A DNA stretch of 28,925 nt from Humitalea sp038323655. Its GTDB lineage: Bacteria; Pseudomonadota; Alphaproteobacteria; Acetobacterales; Acetobacteraceae. The stretch lies in assembly GCA_038323655.1 (NCBI GenBank), contig JBBQHE010000018.1, positions 1-28,925 of the forward strand, in the 5' to 3' direction. Numbering within the stretch: the stretch's first letter is position 1; each line of letters opens with the position of its first letter. Shown one piece after another: positions 7,872-16,598 of this stretch. A model generated the notes under the pieces. The model did no database searches, was not told the DNA's origin, and saw only the letters and a program-made list of their open reading frames with translations. Both the position numbers and the translations under genes were made by a program.

Positions 7872-8741
7872 TCAGCGCCGCTGGCTGCGCGGGTCCAGCG
7901 CATCCCGCAGACCGTCGCCGAGCAGGTTGAAGGCCAGCACGACCAGGAAGATGGCGAGCCCCGGATAGATCGCCATCCAGGGCGCCTGGGTCAGGAAGCG
8001 CTGGGCCGCGTTCAGCATCGAACCCCAGGACGGCGCCGGCGGCTGCTGGCCGAGGCCGAGAAAGGAGAGGGCCGCTTCGGCGATGATCGCCTCGGCGATG
8101 GCGAGCGTGCCTTGCACCAGCAGCGGGGGCACGATGTTCGGCAGCACATGCACCAGCGCCGTGCGCCAGGGCGGGTTGCCGAGCGAGCGGGCGGCTTCGA
8201 ACCAGTCCGCTGATTTGGCTTCCAGCGCCATGCCGCGGGAAAGGCGCACGAAGACCGGGGCGGCGGAGATCGCGATCGCCAGCATCGCGTTCTCCAGCGC
8301 CGGCCCAAGAAAGGCGGCCAGCGCGATCGCCAGGATCAGGAAGGGCACCGAGAGCATGGCATCCGCAAAGCGCGAGATGACGGCATCGACAAACTTGCCC
8401 GACAGCCCTGCGATCAACCCGATCGGCACGCCGATCAGCATGGCGACAAGCACCGAGACGACACCGGCCATCAGCGAGGCGCGTGCCCCCCAGATGACGC
8501 GTGAGAGCACGTCGCGCCCGTTTTCATCCGTGCCGAACCAGAACTCCGCGGAAGGCGGCTTGCGGATGCGGGTCCAGGAGGTGGCGATGGGGTCGTAGGG
8601 CGCGACCCAGGGGGCGGCCAGTGCCACGGCCACGAACAGCACGACGACCACCAGGCCAAAGACTGCCAAGCGGTGCGCGAGGAAGCGGCGCAGCGCCCGC
8701 CGCGTGGGGCTTTCGCCCATGCTGAGGGTGGCAGCACTCAT
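7872..8741 (-). CDS. ABC transporter permease, DppC/OppC type
   Basis: The 289-residue inner-membrane protein begins with a cytoplasmic RRFLAHRLAVFG segment and first helix. It then has the DPIATSW...FWFGTDENGRDVLSRVIWGAR block typical of DppC/OppC, and a five-helix BPD_transp_1 domain with the EAA-like motif EAARSLGNPPWRTALVHVLP that contacts the ATPases. It ends in the FNLLGDGLRDALDPR signature. It pairs with the DppB-type permease immediately upstream, and the ATGA overlap at 8738-8741 implies translational coupling. This is the last gene of the long minus-strand run. The substrate of the system cannot be read from the permease. Confidence 0.93.
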   Translation of the reverse strand: MSAATLSMGESPTRRALRRFLAHRLAVFGLVVVVLFVAVALAAPWVAPYDPIATSWTRIRKPPSAEFWFGTDENGRDVLSRVIWGARASLMAGVVSVLVAMLIGVPIGLIAGLSGKFVDAVISRFADAMLSVPFLILAIALAAFLGPALENAMLAIAISAAPVFVRLSRGMALEAKSADWFEAARSLGNPPWRTALVHVLPNIVPPLLVQGTLAIAEAIIAEAALSFLGLGQQPPAPSWGSMLNAAQRFLTQAPWMAIYPGLAIFLVVLAFNLLGDGLRDALDPRSQRR

Positions 8742-9685
8742 GCTTGGCGCAGCCTCGGGTTCACCGCCATGTAGAGCATGTCGGCGACCAGGCTGAGGCC
8801 GACGAAGATCAGCGCGGTGGCCAGCACTACGCCTTGCACCACCGGATAGTCGCGGTTGAACACCGCATCCACCACGAGCTTGCCGAAGCCCGGGATGGTG
8901 AAGATCTGTTCGGTCAGCACCGCGCCCGACAGCAGCCGGCCGAATTCGATGGCGCCCAAGGTCACGACCGGAATGAGCGCGTTGCGAAAGGCGTGCTTCA
9001 GGATCACCACCTTTTCCGACAGGCCCTTGGCTCGCGCCGTGCGGACGTAATCCTGCGACATCGCGGTCAGCATGGCCGCCCGCGTGTGCCGCATCAGCAC
9101 GCCAGCGATGCCCGAGCCCAGCACGAAGGCCGGCATGATGGTGGTGGCGATCGACTGCCAGAAATCCTCGGACAGCGGCACGTAGCCCGACGGCGGCAGC
9201 CAGCCGAGTTCAACCGAGAACAGCAGGATGAACATGATGCCCAGCCAGAAATTCGGCGTCGAAATCCCGGCCAGTGCCACGCCATTCGCAACCCAGTCCG
9301 TTGCTGTGTCGCGCTTCACCGCCGACAAGATGCCGAGCGGCACGCCGATGATCACGGCGATGATGAAGGCCATGGTGCCGAGCTGCAGGGTGACCGGCAG
9401 TTTCTCCAGGATGAGCTGGCTGACCGGCAGGCGGATGCGCCAGGAGAAGCCGAAATCGCCCTGCAGGACCCGGCCGATCCAGGCGAAGTATTGCGACCAG
9501 ATGGGTTGATCCAGCAGGAGTTCAGCCCGGATCTGCGCCAGCACCTGCGGATCGCCCCGCTCCTCACCCGCCAGGATCAGCGCGGGGTCCCCCGGCATCA
9601 GCTGCTGCAGCCCAAAAATCATGATCGACAGCAGGAACAGCGTGGGGATGATCTGCCCCAGGCGCCGCAGCAACCAGCCGATCAT
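8738..9685 (-). CDS. ABC transporter permease, DppB/OppB type
   Basis: The 315-residue membrane protein starts with MIGWLLRRLGQIIPTLFLLS, the classical first helix of DppB-type permeases. It carries QQLMPGDPALILAGEE in the periplasmic loop, the coupling motif DYVRTARAKGLSEKVVILKHA, and ends NPRLRQA. The reading frame is open further upstream, but ATG 9685 is chosen because it overlaps the stop of the binding-protein gene (ATGA at 9682-9685) and because the helix starts there. It forms the heterodimeric pore with the downstream DppC-type protein, energised by the OppD/OppF-type ATPases encoded upstream. Confidence 0.93.
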   Translation of the reverse strand: MIGWLLRRLGQIIPTLFLLSIMIFGLQQLMPGDPALILAGEERGDPQVLAQIRAELLLDQPIWSQYFAWIGRVLQGDFGFSWRIRLPVSQLILEKLPVTLQLGTMAFIIAVIIGVPLGILSAVKRDTATDWVANGVALAGISTPNFWLGIMFILLFSVELGWLPPSGYVPLSEDFWQSIATTIMPAFVLGSGIAGVLMRHTRAAMLTAMSQDYVRTARAKGLSEKVVILKHAFRNALIPVVTLGAIEFGRLLSGAVLTEQIFTIPGFGKLVVDAVFNRDYPVVQGVVLATALIFVGLSLVADMLYMAVNPRLRQA

Positions 9686-11190
9686 TGCAGGCGCATGCCC
9701 TGCGGCCGGATCAGCCCGTCCGACACGCTGACGAAGCCGGTCAGGCGCGAGGTATGGGCAAAGATGTTCTTCCGGTTCCACAGATAGATGCGGTGCCGGT
9801 CCTGGCGCAGCGCGATCAGGTTCATCTGGCGATAGAGGTCGAGGCGCCGGGCGGCATCGGTCTCGATGCGGGCGGCGTTCAGCAGGCGGTCCACCTCAGG
9901 GTTGCTGTACTTGCCGTCGTTCTGCGGCCCGTCGGTGTGGATGAAGGTCCAGGTGTTGCCGTCAGGGTCGGTGCGGCCGGACCAGGCGAGGAGGTAGGTC
10001 TCGAACTCGCCGCGCACGGCCGCCTGCAGACTGGATGCGAACTCCATCGCGTTCAACCGCAGGTCGAAGCCGGCCTCGCGCACCATGGCCTGGATCACCT
10101 CGCCGACCTGGCGCAATTCGGGGTTGTTGGGAATGGTCATTTCCACCACCAGAGGCGTGCGCACGCCGGCTTCGGCCAGTAGCGCGCGGCTGCGTGCGAC
10201 GTCGCGGCCCTCGGGCTGGAAGTCGCGCACATGGAAGGGGCTGGCCGGCGGCACGGCCTGGGCGGTCGGGTTGAACATCCCCTCATAGACCACCTGGTTC
10301 ACGGCGACGCGGTCGATCGCGCGTTCAAAGGCTTCACGCACCCGTGGGTTCTGCCCCATCGGCGTCTGCGCCCGCGGGCCGTTGCCGATGTTGATCGTAA
10401 TGCCCTGGTAGCCGAGTTCATCGGACATCGACAGGCGCAGCCGCGGGTTGCGGCGGATATCGGCCACGTCCGACGGCGCGGCCTCCACCATCTCCAGCAC
10501 GCCGGACCGCAGGTTTGCGAGACGCACGGTGCTGTCCGGGATCGGCAGGTAGGAGATGCGCGGGATATGGACGTTCGCGGCATTCCAGTATTCGGGGAAG
10601 CGTTCGACCACGATGCGATCCTGCGCCACGCGTTCGACGAAGCGATAGGGGCCGGCGCAGACGGGCCGATTGCCGAAGTTGCGTCCCGCGGCTTCCGCCG
10701 CCTTGGGGCTGACGATCATGCCGGCGCGGTCCGTGAGCTGTGCAACGAAAGGCGCGAAGGCTTCCTTCAACCTCACCCGGACGGTCGTGGCATCGACGAC
10801 CTCCGCCGTCTCCATGCTGTTGATTTCGCCGCGACGGAAACTGCCCTGCATGGTCAGGTGACGCATCAGCGAATAGCGCACGGATTCCGCATCCATCGGC
10901 TCGCCATCATGGAATCGCACGCCCTGCCGGATGGTAATCAGCAGGCTGGTCGGCGTTTCCCAACGAAACCCGGTGGCCAGTTGCGGCACGATCTCCAGCC
11001 GTTCGTTGATGTCGAAAAGCTTGTCGCAGAGCGAGGCGAAGACGATGCGGCCGACGAAGGTGCGCGCCAGGGTCGGGTCGAGGATATCGGGGTCCTCGCG
11101 CAGCCCGATGCGCAGCGTGGTGTTCTGCTGCGCCAGCGCGGGCGCGATGGGCAGGGCCAGGACGGCCGCAAGCACAAGACGACGAAGCAT
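9682..11190 (-). CDS. Periplasmic solute-binding protein, family 5 (peptide/nickel type), copy A
   Basis: This 502-residue protein has a Sec signal peptide (RRLVLAAVLALPIAPALA, likely cut before QQN) and no lipobox Cys. The mature chain starts with LRIGLREDPDILDPTLARTF, the standard SBP_bac_5 opening, and contains the family's FHDGEPMDAESVRYSL, CAGPYRF and RLLDLYRQMN-like segments. It is closely similar along its whole length to the protein encoded just upstream (copy B). Family 5 proteins deliver peptides, glutathione, nickel chelates or opines; the ligand is not evident. ATG 11190 has GGGAG five bases upstream, in the 11-bp gap after copy B. Confidence 0.92.
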   Translation of the reverse strand: MLRRLVLAAVLALPIAPALAQQNTTLRIGLREDPDILDPTLARTFVGRIVFASLCDKLFDINERLEIVPQLATGFRWETPTSLLITIRQGVRFHDGEPMDAESVRYSLMRHLTMQGSFRRGEINSMETAEVVDATTVRVRLKEAFAPFVAQLTDRAGMIVSPKAAEAAGRNFGNRPVCAGPYRFVERVAQDRIVVERFPEYWNAANVHIPRISYLPIPDSTVRLANLRSGVLEMVEAAPSDVADIRRNPRLRLSMSDELGYQGITINIGNGPRAQTPMGQNPRVREAFERAIDRVAVNQVVYEGMFNPTAQAVPPASPFHVRDFQPEGRDVARSRALLAEAGVRTPLVVEMTIPNNPELRQVGEVIQAMVREAGFDLRLNAMEFASSLQAAVRGEFETYLLAWSGRTDPDGNTWTFIHTDGPQNDGKYSNPEVDRLLNAARIETDAARRLDLYRQMNLIALRQDRHRIYLWNRKNIFAHTSRLTGFVSVSDGLIRPQGMRLQ

Positions 11191-11201
11191 GGGAACTCCC
11201 C

Positions 11202-12698
11202 TCAGTTGAAGCGCAGATCCTGCACCCGGATCATGCCGTCGGGCACGGGCCGGTAGCCGGCAAGGCGCGTGGTGTGGATGAAGATGTTCTTGCGGTGCCA
11301 GAGATAGATGCGCGCCCGGTCCTGCAGGATCGCGACGCGCCAGAAGTCTTCGTAGAGCGCCAAACGACGTGCGGGGTCCATTTCCGCCCGCGCCGCATTG
11401 GCCAGCCAATCCGCCTCGGGGTTGTTGTAGCGCCCGTCGTTCTGCGTGCCCTGACTGTGTAGAAAATTCCAGATATTGCCGTCCGGATCGCTGCGCCCGG
11501 ACCAGCCGGCGAGATACAACTCGAAATCCCCCCGCACCGTGACCTGCAGCGAGGACGCAAACTCCATCGCATTGATGCGCAGGTCAAAGCCGGCGTCACG
11601 CACCATGGCCTGGATCACTTCCGCCACCTGCCGCAGGTCGGGGTTGTTGGGGACGATCATCTCGACCCGCAGCGGCGTGGTGACCCCCGCCTCGCGCAGC
11701 AGCGCCTGCGCCCGCGCAAGATCCCGCCCACCGGGGCGCAGCGAAGCGACATGGAAGGGATTGGCCGGGGGGACGGATTGCGCCGTCGGCGTGTAGGCGC
11801 CCTGGTAGACCACCTGGTTGATGGTCGCGCGATCCAGCGCGAGTTCGAAGGCGAGCCTGACCCGCGCATCCCGCCCCATCGGGCTGTTGCCGCGCGCGCC
11901 GTTGTTCAGATTGATGGTGATGTTCTGGTAGCCGAGTTCCTCGACCTGCACGACGCGCAGGCGTGGATTGCGCGCGACCGTGGCGATGTCGTCCGGTTCC
12001 ATGCGCTCGGCGAAATCCGCGGCGCCTGACTGCACATTGGCAAGGCGCGCATTGTTGTCGGGGATCGGCGTGTAGATGATCCGGTCGAAATGAATGCGCG
12101 CCGCATCCCAGTAGCCGGGGAAACGATCCACCACGATGCGCGACTGCGCGACGCGTTCGGTCAGGCGAAAAGGTCCGGCGCAGATTGGGCGCTGGCCGAA
12201 GTCGCGCCCCGCGGCCTCGGCGGCGCGGGGGCTGACGATCATCCCGGCCCGGTCAGTCAGTTGCGATAGGAAGGCGGCGGAAGGTTCCTTGAGGTGGACG
12301 CGGACGGTCAGCGGCCCGGTCGCCTCGATGCGATCCATGGTGGCGATTTCGCCACGGCGGAAACTACCCTGCATGGTCAGGTGGCGGTGCAGCGAATAGA
12401 CGACGGCGGCGGCATCCATCGCCTCGCCATCGTGAAAGACCACGCCGGGGCGCAGCGTGATGGTCAGGGTCTTCGGGTCATCCCAGACAAAGCCGGTGGC
12501 GAGTTGCGGCACGATCTCCAGACGTTCATTCAGGTCGAAAAGCTTGTCGCAGACAGCGGAGAACACGATCCGCCCGACATAGGTCCGGGCCAGCGTCGGG
12601 TCCATGATGTCCGGGTCTTCGCGCAGGGCCACGCGCAGGGTCTGCGCCTGCAGGGGCAGCATGGCGAGCAGCAGAAAGGCCGCAACCAGGCGGATCAT
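11202..12698 (-). CDS. Periplasmic solute-binding protein, family 5 (peptide/nickel type), copy B
   Basis: The 498-residue protein has a Sec signal peptide ending around LQAQ (residues 1-18) and a mature start LRVALREDPDIMDPTLARTY. It aligns with copy A almost without gaps: both have GRIVF, CDKLFD, NERLEIVPQLATGF, HLTMQGSFRRGEI, QLTDRAGMIVSP, CAGP, NAMEFASSLQ and NKKNIF/HRKNIF-type blocks at matching places. Two binding proteins therefore feed one permease pair, presumably with different ligand preferences. The gene's ATG overlaps the stop of the upstream ATPase gene (ATGA at 12695-12698). The frame is open upstream, but the signal peptide fixes the start at 12698. Confidence 0.92.
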   Translation of the reverse strand: MIRLVAAFLLLAMLPLQAQTLRVALREDPDIMDPTLARTYVGRIVFSAVCDKLFDLNERLEIVPQLATGFVWDDPKTLTITLRPGVVFHDGEAMDAAAVVYSLHRHLTMQGSFRRGEIATMDRIEATGPLTVRVHLKEPSAAFLSQLTDRAGMIVSPRAAEAAGRDFGQRPICAGPFRLTERVAQSRIVVDRFPGYWDAARIHFDRIIYTPIPDNNARLANVQSGAADFAERMEPDDIATVARNPRLRVVQVEELGYQNITINLNNGARGNSPMGRDARVRLAFELALDRATINQVVYQGAYTPTAQSVPPANPFHVASLRPGGRDLARAQALLREAGVTTPLRVEMIVPNNPDLRQVAEVIQAMVRDAGFDLRINAMEFASSLQVTVRGDFELYLAGWSGRSDPDGNIWNFLHSQGTQNDGRYNNPEADWLANAARAEMDPARRLALYEDFWRVAILQDRARIYLWHRKNIFIHTTRLAGYRPVPDGMIRVQDLRFN

Positions 12699-13714
12699 GC
12701 GGCCGGCCGAAAGAAGGACTGCAACCGCGCCAGCCGCGCATCCGGCAGGCGTTCGGCGGTGGCAACGAAGGGCGGCAGGCGGTGTTTCAGATGGCACGCG
12801 ACACCTCCCTCAAGCGCCGGCACGTCGGTGCGGCAGATCGTTTCGGCATGCGGGCAGCGGGTGTGGAAACGGCAGCCGGGCGGCGGGTTGATCGGGCTCG
12901 GCACATCGCCCGAAACCGGCGCCTGCTTCACGCCGCTGCCCGGCACGGCGGCACGCAGCGCCCGGGTATATGGGTGGCGGGGCGCGTGCAGCACCTGCTC
13001 GGCCGGCCCTTCCTCGACAATGCGGCCGAGGTACATGACCGCGATCCGATCCGCGACCTGGCGCACCACGCCCAAGTCATGGCTGATCAGCACGAAGGCG
13101 AGATCCATTTCGGCGATCAGGCCGCGCAGAAGTTCAATGACCTGTGCCTGCACCGAGACATCCAGCGCCGAAACCGGCTCATCGCCGACGATCAGCCGCG
13201 GGCCGGAGGCCAGCGCCCGGGCGATGGCGATGCGTTGCCGCTGGCCGCCGCTGAACTCATGCGGCCAGCGGCGGGCGTGTTCCGGCCGCAGGCCGACGCG
13301 GGCCAGCAAAGCGGCGACACGCTCGGCCTCCTGCGCACGCGGCACGATACGGTGCAGGCGCAGCGGTTCCGCCACGGCGTCCTGCACGGTCTGCCGCGGG
13401 TCCAGGCTCGCAAAAGGGTCCTGGAAGATCAGTTGCATGTCACGCCGGCGGGCGCGCAGGGCGGCCGGGGACAGGGCGGTCAGGTGCTCGGTGGCGAACA
13501 GCACCTGGCCTTCATCGGGCGGGATCAACCCCAGCAGCAACCGACCCAGCGTGGACTTGCCGCAGCCGCTTTCGCCGACAATCGCCAGTGTCTCGCCGGG
13601 GGCCACCGAGAGCGAGACACCATCCACGGCATGCACGGCACCACGGCGTCGCCCGATCGCATCCCGCATCGGGAAATGCTTGACCAGGTCATGGGCCTGA
13701 AGAAGCGGCGTCAT
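12695..13714 (-). CDS. ABC transporter ATPase, OppF/DppF type
   Basis: The 339-residue protein has Walker A GESGCGKST at 47-55, Q-loop IFQDPFASLDPR at about 96-107, signature FSGGQRQR at about 154-161, Walker B LIVGDEP at about 174-180 and H-loop His212. The C-terminal oligopeptide-transporter extension includes HPYTRAL and the four-Cys type segment PPGCRFHTRCPHAETIC. The IFQDPFASLDP and DEPVSALDVSVQAQV wording is typical of the F-type subunit. It works as a heterodimer with the OppD-type protein encoded immediately upstream, overlapping by ATGA at 13711-13714. Confidence 0.94.
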   Translation of the reverse strand: MTPLLQAHDLVKHFPMRDAIGRRRGAVHAVDGVSLSVAPGETLAIVGESGCGKSTLGRLLLGLIPPDEGQVLFATEHLTALSPAALRARRRDMQLIFQDPFASLDPRQTVQDAVAEPLRLHRIVPRAQEAERVAALLARVGLRPEHARRWPHEFSGGQRQRIAIARALASGPRLIVGDEPVSALDVSVQAQVIELLRGLIAEMDLAFVLISHDLGVVRQVADRIAVMYLGRIVEEGPAEQVLHAPRHPYTRALRAAVPGSGVKQAPVSGDVPSPINPPPGCRFHTRCPHAETICRTDVPALEGGVACHLKHRLPPFVATAERLPDARLARLQSFFRPAA

Positions 13715-14679
13715 ACGGCGAGCGGCGCGCGCTGGCAGGCCGCATAATGCTGCGCGCCGAGCCCGGCCAGCGGCGGATCGGCGCTGTTGCAGTCGGGCTC
13801 CACGAAAGGGCAGCGAGGCGCGAAACGGCAGCCGGGGGGCAGGTGCATGGGGTCGGGCACGGTGCCTTCGATATTGGCCAGACGCCCGCGCGGCCCGTCC
13901 AGCCGGGGCGCCGCACCCAGCAGCCCGATGGTATAAGGGTGTTCCGGATGATCGAAGAGCAGCCCGGCCGGGGCGGCTTCCACCGCGCGGCCAGCATACA
14001 TCACCACCACATCCTCGGCATGGTCGGCGACCACGCCCAGGTCATGGGTGATCAGCACGATCGCCGTGCCGGTTTCGCGTTTCAGCGCATCCAGCAGTTC
14101 CAGGATCTGCGCCTGCACGGTCACATCCAGCGCGGTCGTCGGTTCGTCGGCAATCAGCAGCTTCGGCTGGCAGGCCAGCGCCATGGCGATCATCACCCGT
14201 TGGCGCATGCCGCCCGACAGTTGATGCGGATATTGCTTCGCGCGGCGCGCGGCGTCCGGGATGCGGACCTGGTCCAGCGCGCGCACCGCCTCCGCCATCG
14301 CCGCCGGCCGCGACAGGCCGCGATGCAGGGCCAGCGTCTCGGCGATCTGGTCCCCGGCGGTGAAGGCTGGGTTCAGGCTGGTCATGGGTTCCTGGAAGAT
14401 CATCGCCATCTCGGCCCCGCGCAGACGCCGGCGGGCATCGGGCCGCATGCCGAGCAACGCCTGCCCCGCCAGCGCAACCGTGCCGCCAATCCGGGCATTG
14501 TCGCCGAGCAGCCCCATGATGGCGAGGGAAGAGACCGACTTGCCGCAGCCGCTTTCGCCGACGATGGCGAGCGTGCGGCCGGGCTGCACGGCAAAGGACA
14601 AGCCATCGACCGCGCGCACCAGGCCGCGGTCGGTCGCAAAGGCAACGGTAAGGTTCTCGACGGAGAGCGCAGCGGTCAT
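13711..14679 (-). CDS. ABC transporter ATPase, OppD/DppD type
   Basis: The 322-residue protein has Walker A GESGCGKSV at 41-49, Q-loop IFQEPMTSLNP at about 94-104, signature LSGGMRQR at 154-161, Walker B LLIADEP at 174-180, and the C-terminal HPYTIGLLGAAPRL and PPGCRFAPRCPF segments. IFQEPMTSLNP and DEPTTALDVTVQAQILELL are characteristic of the D-type subunit. ATG 14679 is preferred over the longer open frame because ordinary homologues start just before SVENLTV. It begins only 28 bp after the LivM gene, with no sign of a terminator, which ties the two transporter sets together. Confidence 0.93.
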   Translation of the reverse strand: MTAALSVENLTVAFATDRGLVRAVDGLSFAVQPGRTLAIVGESGCGKSVSSLAIMGLLGDNARIGGTVALAGQALLGMRPDARRRLRGAEMAMIFQEPMTSLNPAFTAGDQIAETLALHRGLSRPAAMAEAVRALDQVRIPDAARRAKQYPHQLSGGMRQRVMIAMALACQPKLLIADEPTTALDVTVQAQILELLDALKRETGTAIVLITHDLGVVADHAEDVVVMYAGRAVEAAPAGLLFDHPEHPYTIGLLGAAPRLDGPRGRLANIEGTVPDPMHLPPGCRFAPRCPFVEPDCNSADPPLAGLGAQHYAACQRAPLAV

Positions 14680-14707
14680 GGCCTGGCGCGATGCAAACGC
14701 CGCGCCG

Positions 14708-15688
14708 CTACAGCCTGACGCGAAGCCGTTGCGCAATCATGCCAACCACGCCCGCCCGGAAGGCCAGCACGCAGGCGACGAAAATGCAGCCCTGGATCAC
14801 CGTCACCCAGGCGCCGAATTCCGCCAGGTAGTTCTGCATGGTGATGATCACGGCAGCCCCGACCACTGGTCCGAAGATCGTGCCGAGGCCGCCGACCAGC
14901 GTCATCAGCACCACTTCGCCGCTCATGCCCCAGAAGGCGTCGGTCAGGGTGGCGATGCCGAAGACCAGCGACTTCGTGCCGCCCGCAACACCCGCCAGCC
15001 CCGCCGAGAGCACGAAGGCGATCAGCTTGTAGTCATCGGTGCGGTAGCCCAGCGAGATGGTGCGCGGTTCATTCTCGCGGATCGCCTTCAGGATCTGGCC
15101 GAAGGGCGAGTGCACGATGCGGTGTACCGCGATGAACCCCAACAGGAACACAGCCGCCACCACCCAATACATCGCCAGATCCGCACGCAGGTCGATCACC
15201 CCGAACAGCGCGCCGCGCGGCACCTGCTGGATACCGTCCTCGCCGCCCGTGAACGGCGCCTGCAGGAAGAAGAAATACACCATCTGCGCCATGGCCAAGG
15301 TGATCATGGCGAAGTAGATGCCCGTCCGCCGGATCGCGAGCGAACCGATCACGAGGCCCAGCCCCGCGCCAACCACCCCGCCCAACAGGATGGCAAGCTC
15401 CGGGCTCAGCCCCCAGACCTTGGCGGTATGGGCCGTGATATAGCCGCCCATGCCAAAATAGGCGGCATGCCCGAAGCTGAGCAGCCCGGCATAGCCGATC
15501 AGCAAATTGAAAGCACAGGCAAACAGCGCGAAGCACAGCACCTTCATCAGGAAGACGGGGTAGAGGAAGAAGGGCGCGATCGCGATGAAGGCGACCATGG
15601 CGCCGAAGGCCCAAAGCTGCGGGGCGGTGAAGTCGAAGAAGACGGGCCGGCCGGCCTCTGGGCCGGTGTCCATGTCGGGGGCGGCCAT
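14708..15688 (-). CDS. livM: Branched-chain amino acid-type ABC permease LivM
   Basis: The 326-residue membrane protein carries the LivM signature run: LLIGYAGLLSFGHAAYFGMG, then GLVIGSLAIRRTGIYFAMITLAMAQM, the coupling region FGQILKAIRENEPRTISLGY, and GGLGTIFGPVVGAAV near the C-terminus. The N-terminal ~25 residues are acidic and Pro/Gly-containing before the first helix. It lies one base downstream of livH and forms the second half of the membrane channel. Members of this family also import amides, urea or aromatic acids, so the symbol denotes family and not proven substrate. Confidence 0.92.
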   Translation of the reverse strand: MAAPDMDTGPEAGRPVFFDFTAPQLWAFGAMVAFIAIAPFFLYPVFLMKVLCFALFACAFNLLIGYAGLLSFGHAAYFGMGGYITAHTAKVWGLSPELAILLGGVVGAGLGLVIGSLAIRRTGIYFAMITLAMAQMVYFFFLQAPFTGGEDGIQQVPRGALFGVIDLRADLAMYWVVAAVFLLGFIAVHRIVHSPFGQILKAIRENEPRTISLGYRTDDYKLIAFVLSAGLAGVAGGTKSLVFGIATLTDAFWGMSGEVVLMTLVGGLGTIFGPVVGAAVIITMQNYLAEFGAWVTVIQGCIFVACVLAFRAGVVGMIAQRLRVRL

Positions 15689-15689
15689 T

Positions 15690-16577
15690 TCAGGCGCGCC
15701 CGAACAGGCCGGCCGGGCGCGTCAGCAGCACCACCGCCATCACGACAAAGATCACGGTCGCAGACGCCTCCGGATAGACCACCTTGGCGAGGCCTTCGAG
15801 CAGCCCCAGGGCAAAGCCGGTGATGACCGAGCCCAGGATGGAGCCCATCCCCCCGATCACCACGACAGCAAAGACGATGATGATGAGCGAGGAGCCCATC
15901 TGCGGATTGACCGAATAGATCGGTGCGGCGAGCACGCCGGCCAATGCGGCCAGCGCGACGCCGCCGGCATAGGTCAGCGTCATCATCCGCGGCACGTTGA
16001 TGCCAAAGGCCTGGACCAGCGCCGCATTCTCGGTCGCGGCGCGCAGGTAGGAGCCGAGGCGCGTCTTCTCGATGATCAGCCAGGTCGCAAGGCACACGAC
16101 GACCGACACGACCACGACCCAAAGCCGATACTTCGGCATCAACATGAAGCCCAGATCGACCGGCGCGCCCGTCAGCGATGGCGGCGGCGCGTAGGGCAGG
16201 CCGGAGGAGCCGAACTCATTGCGGAAAATGCCCTCGATGATCAGCGCGAGCCCGAAGGTCAGCAACAACCCGTAGAGATGATCGAGCTTGTACAATCGGC
16301 TGATCATGACCTTTTCGAGCACCACGCCGAAGGCGCCGACGATAAGGGGCGCCAACACCAGCGCCCCCCAGTAGTTCACGCCGAGGTAGTTCAGCAGCAG
16401 CCAGGCGACGAAGGCGCCCATCATGAACTGTGCCCCATGGGCAAAGTTGATGACGTTCAGCATGCCGAAGATCACCGCGAGACCGAGGCTCAGCAGCGCA
16501 TAGAAGGCGCCATTGACCAGCCCCAGGGCCACCTGGGGTGCAGCCATCTCAAGCTGGAAGAGCAGTTCCTCGATCAC
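15690..16577 (-). CDS. livH: Branched-chain amino acid-type ABC permease LivH
   Basis: The 295-residue permease shows the family pattern LGLVNGAFYALLSLGLAVIFGMLNVINFAHGAQFMMGAF, followed by LRAATENAALVQAFGINV (coupling helix) and GGMGSILGSVITGFALGLLEGL. The start is GTG 16577, with AAAGGGG about ten bases upstream. It sits 21 bp after the binding-protein gene and one base before livM. The order binding protein, livH, livM downstream of the two ATPase genes is unusual only in that the ATPases come first. Confidence 0.92.
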   Translation of the reverse strand: MIEELLFQLEMAAPQVALGLVNGAFYALLSLGLAVIFGMLNVINFAHGAQFMMGAFVAWLLLNYLGVNYWGALVLAPLIVGAFGVVLEKVMISRLYKLDHLYGLLLTFGLALIIEGIFRNEFGSSGLPYAPPPSLTGAPVDLGFMLMPKYRLWVVVVSVVVCLATWLIIEKTRLGSYLRAATENAALVQAFGINVPRMMTLTYAGGVALAALAGVLAAPIYSVNPQMGSSLIIIVFAVVVIGGMGSILGSVITGFALGLLEGLAKVVYPEASATVIFVVMAVVLLTRPAGLFGRA

Positions 16578-16598
16578 GCGGCGGACCCCTTTGGGCGT

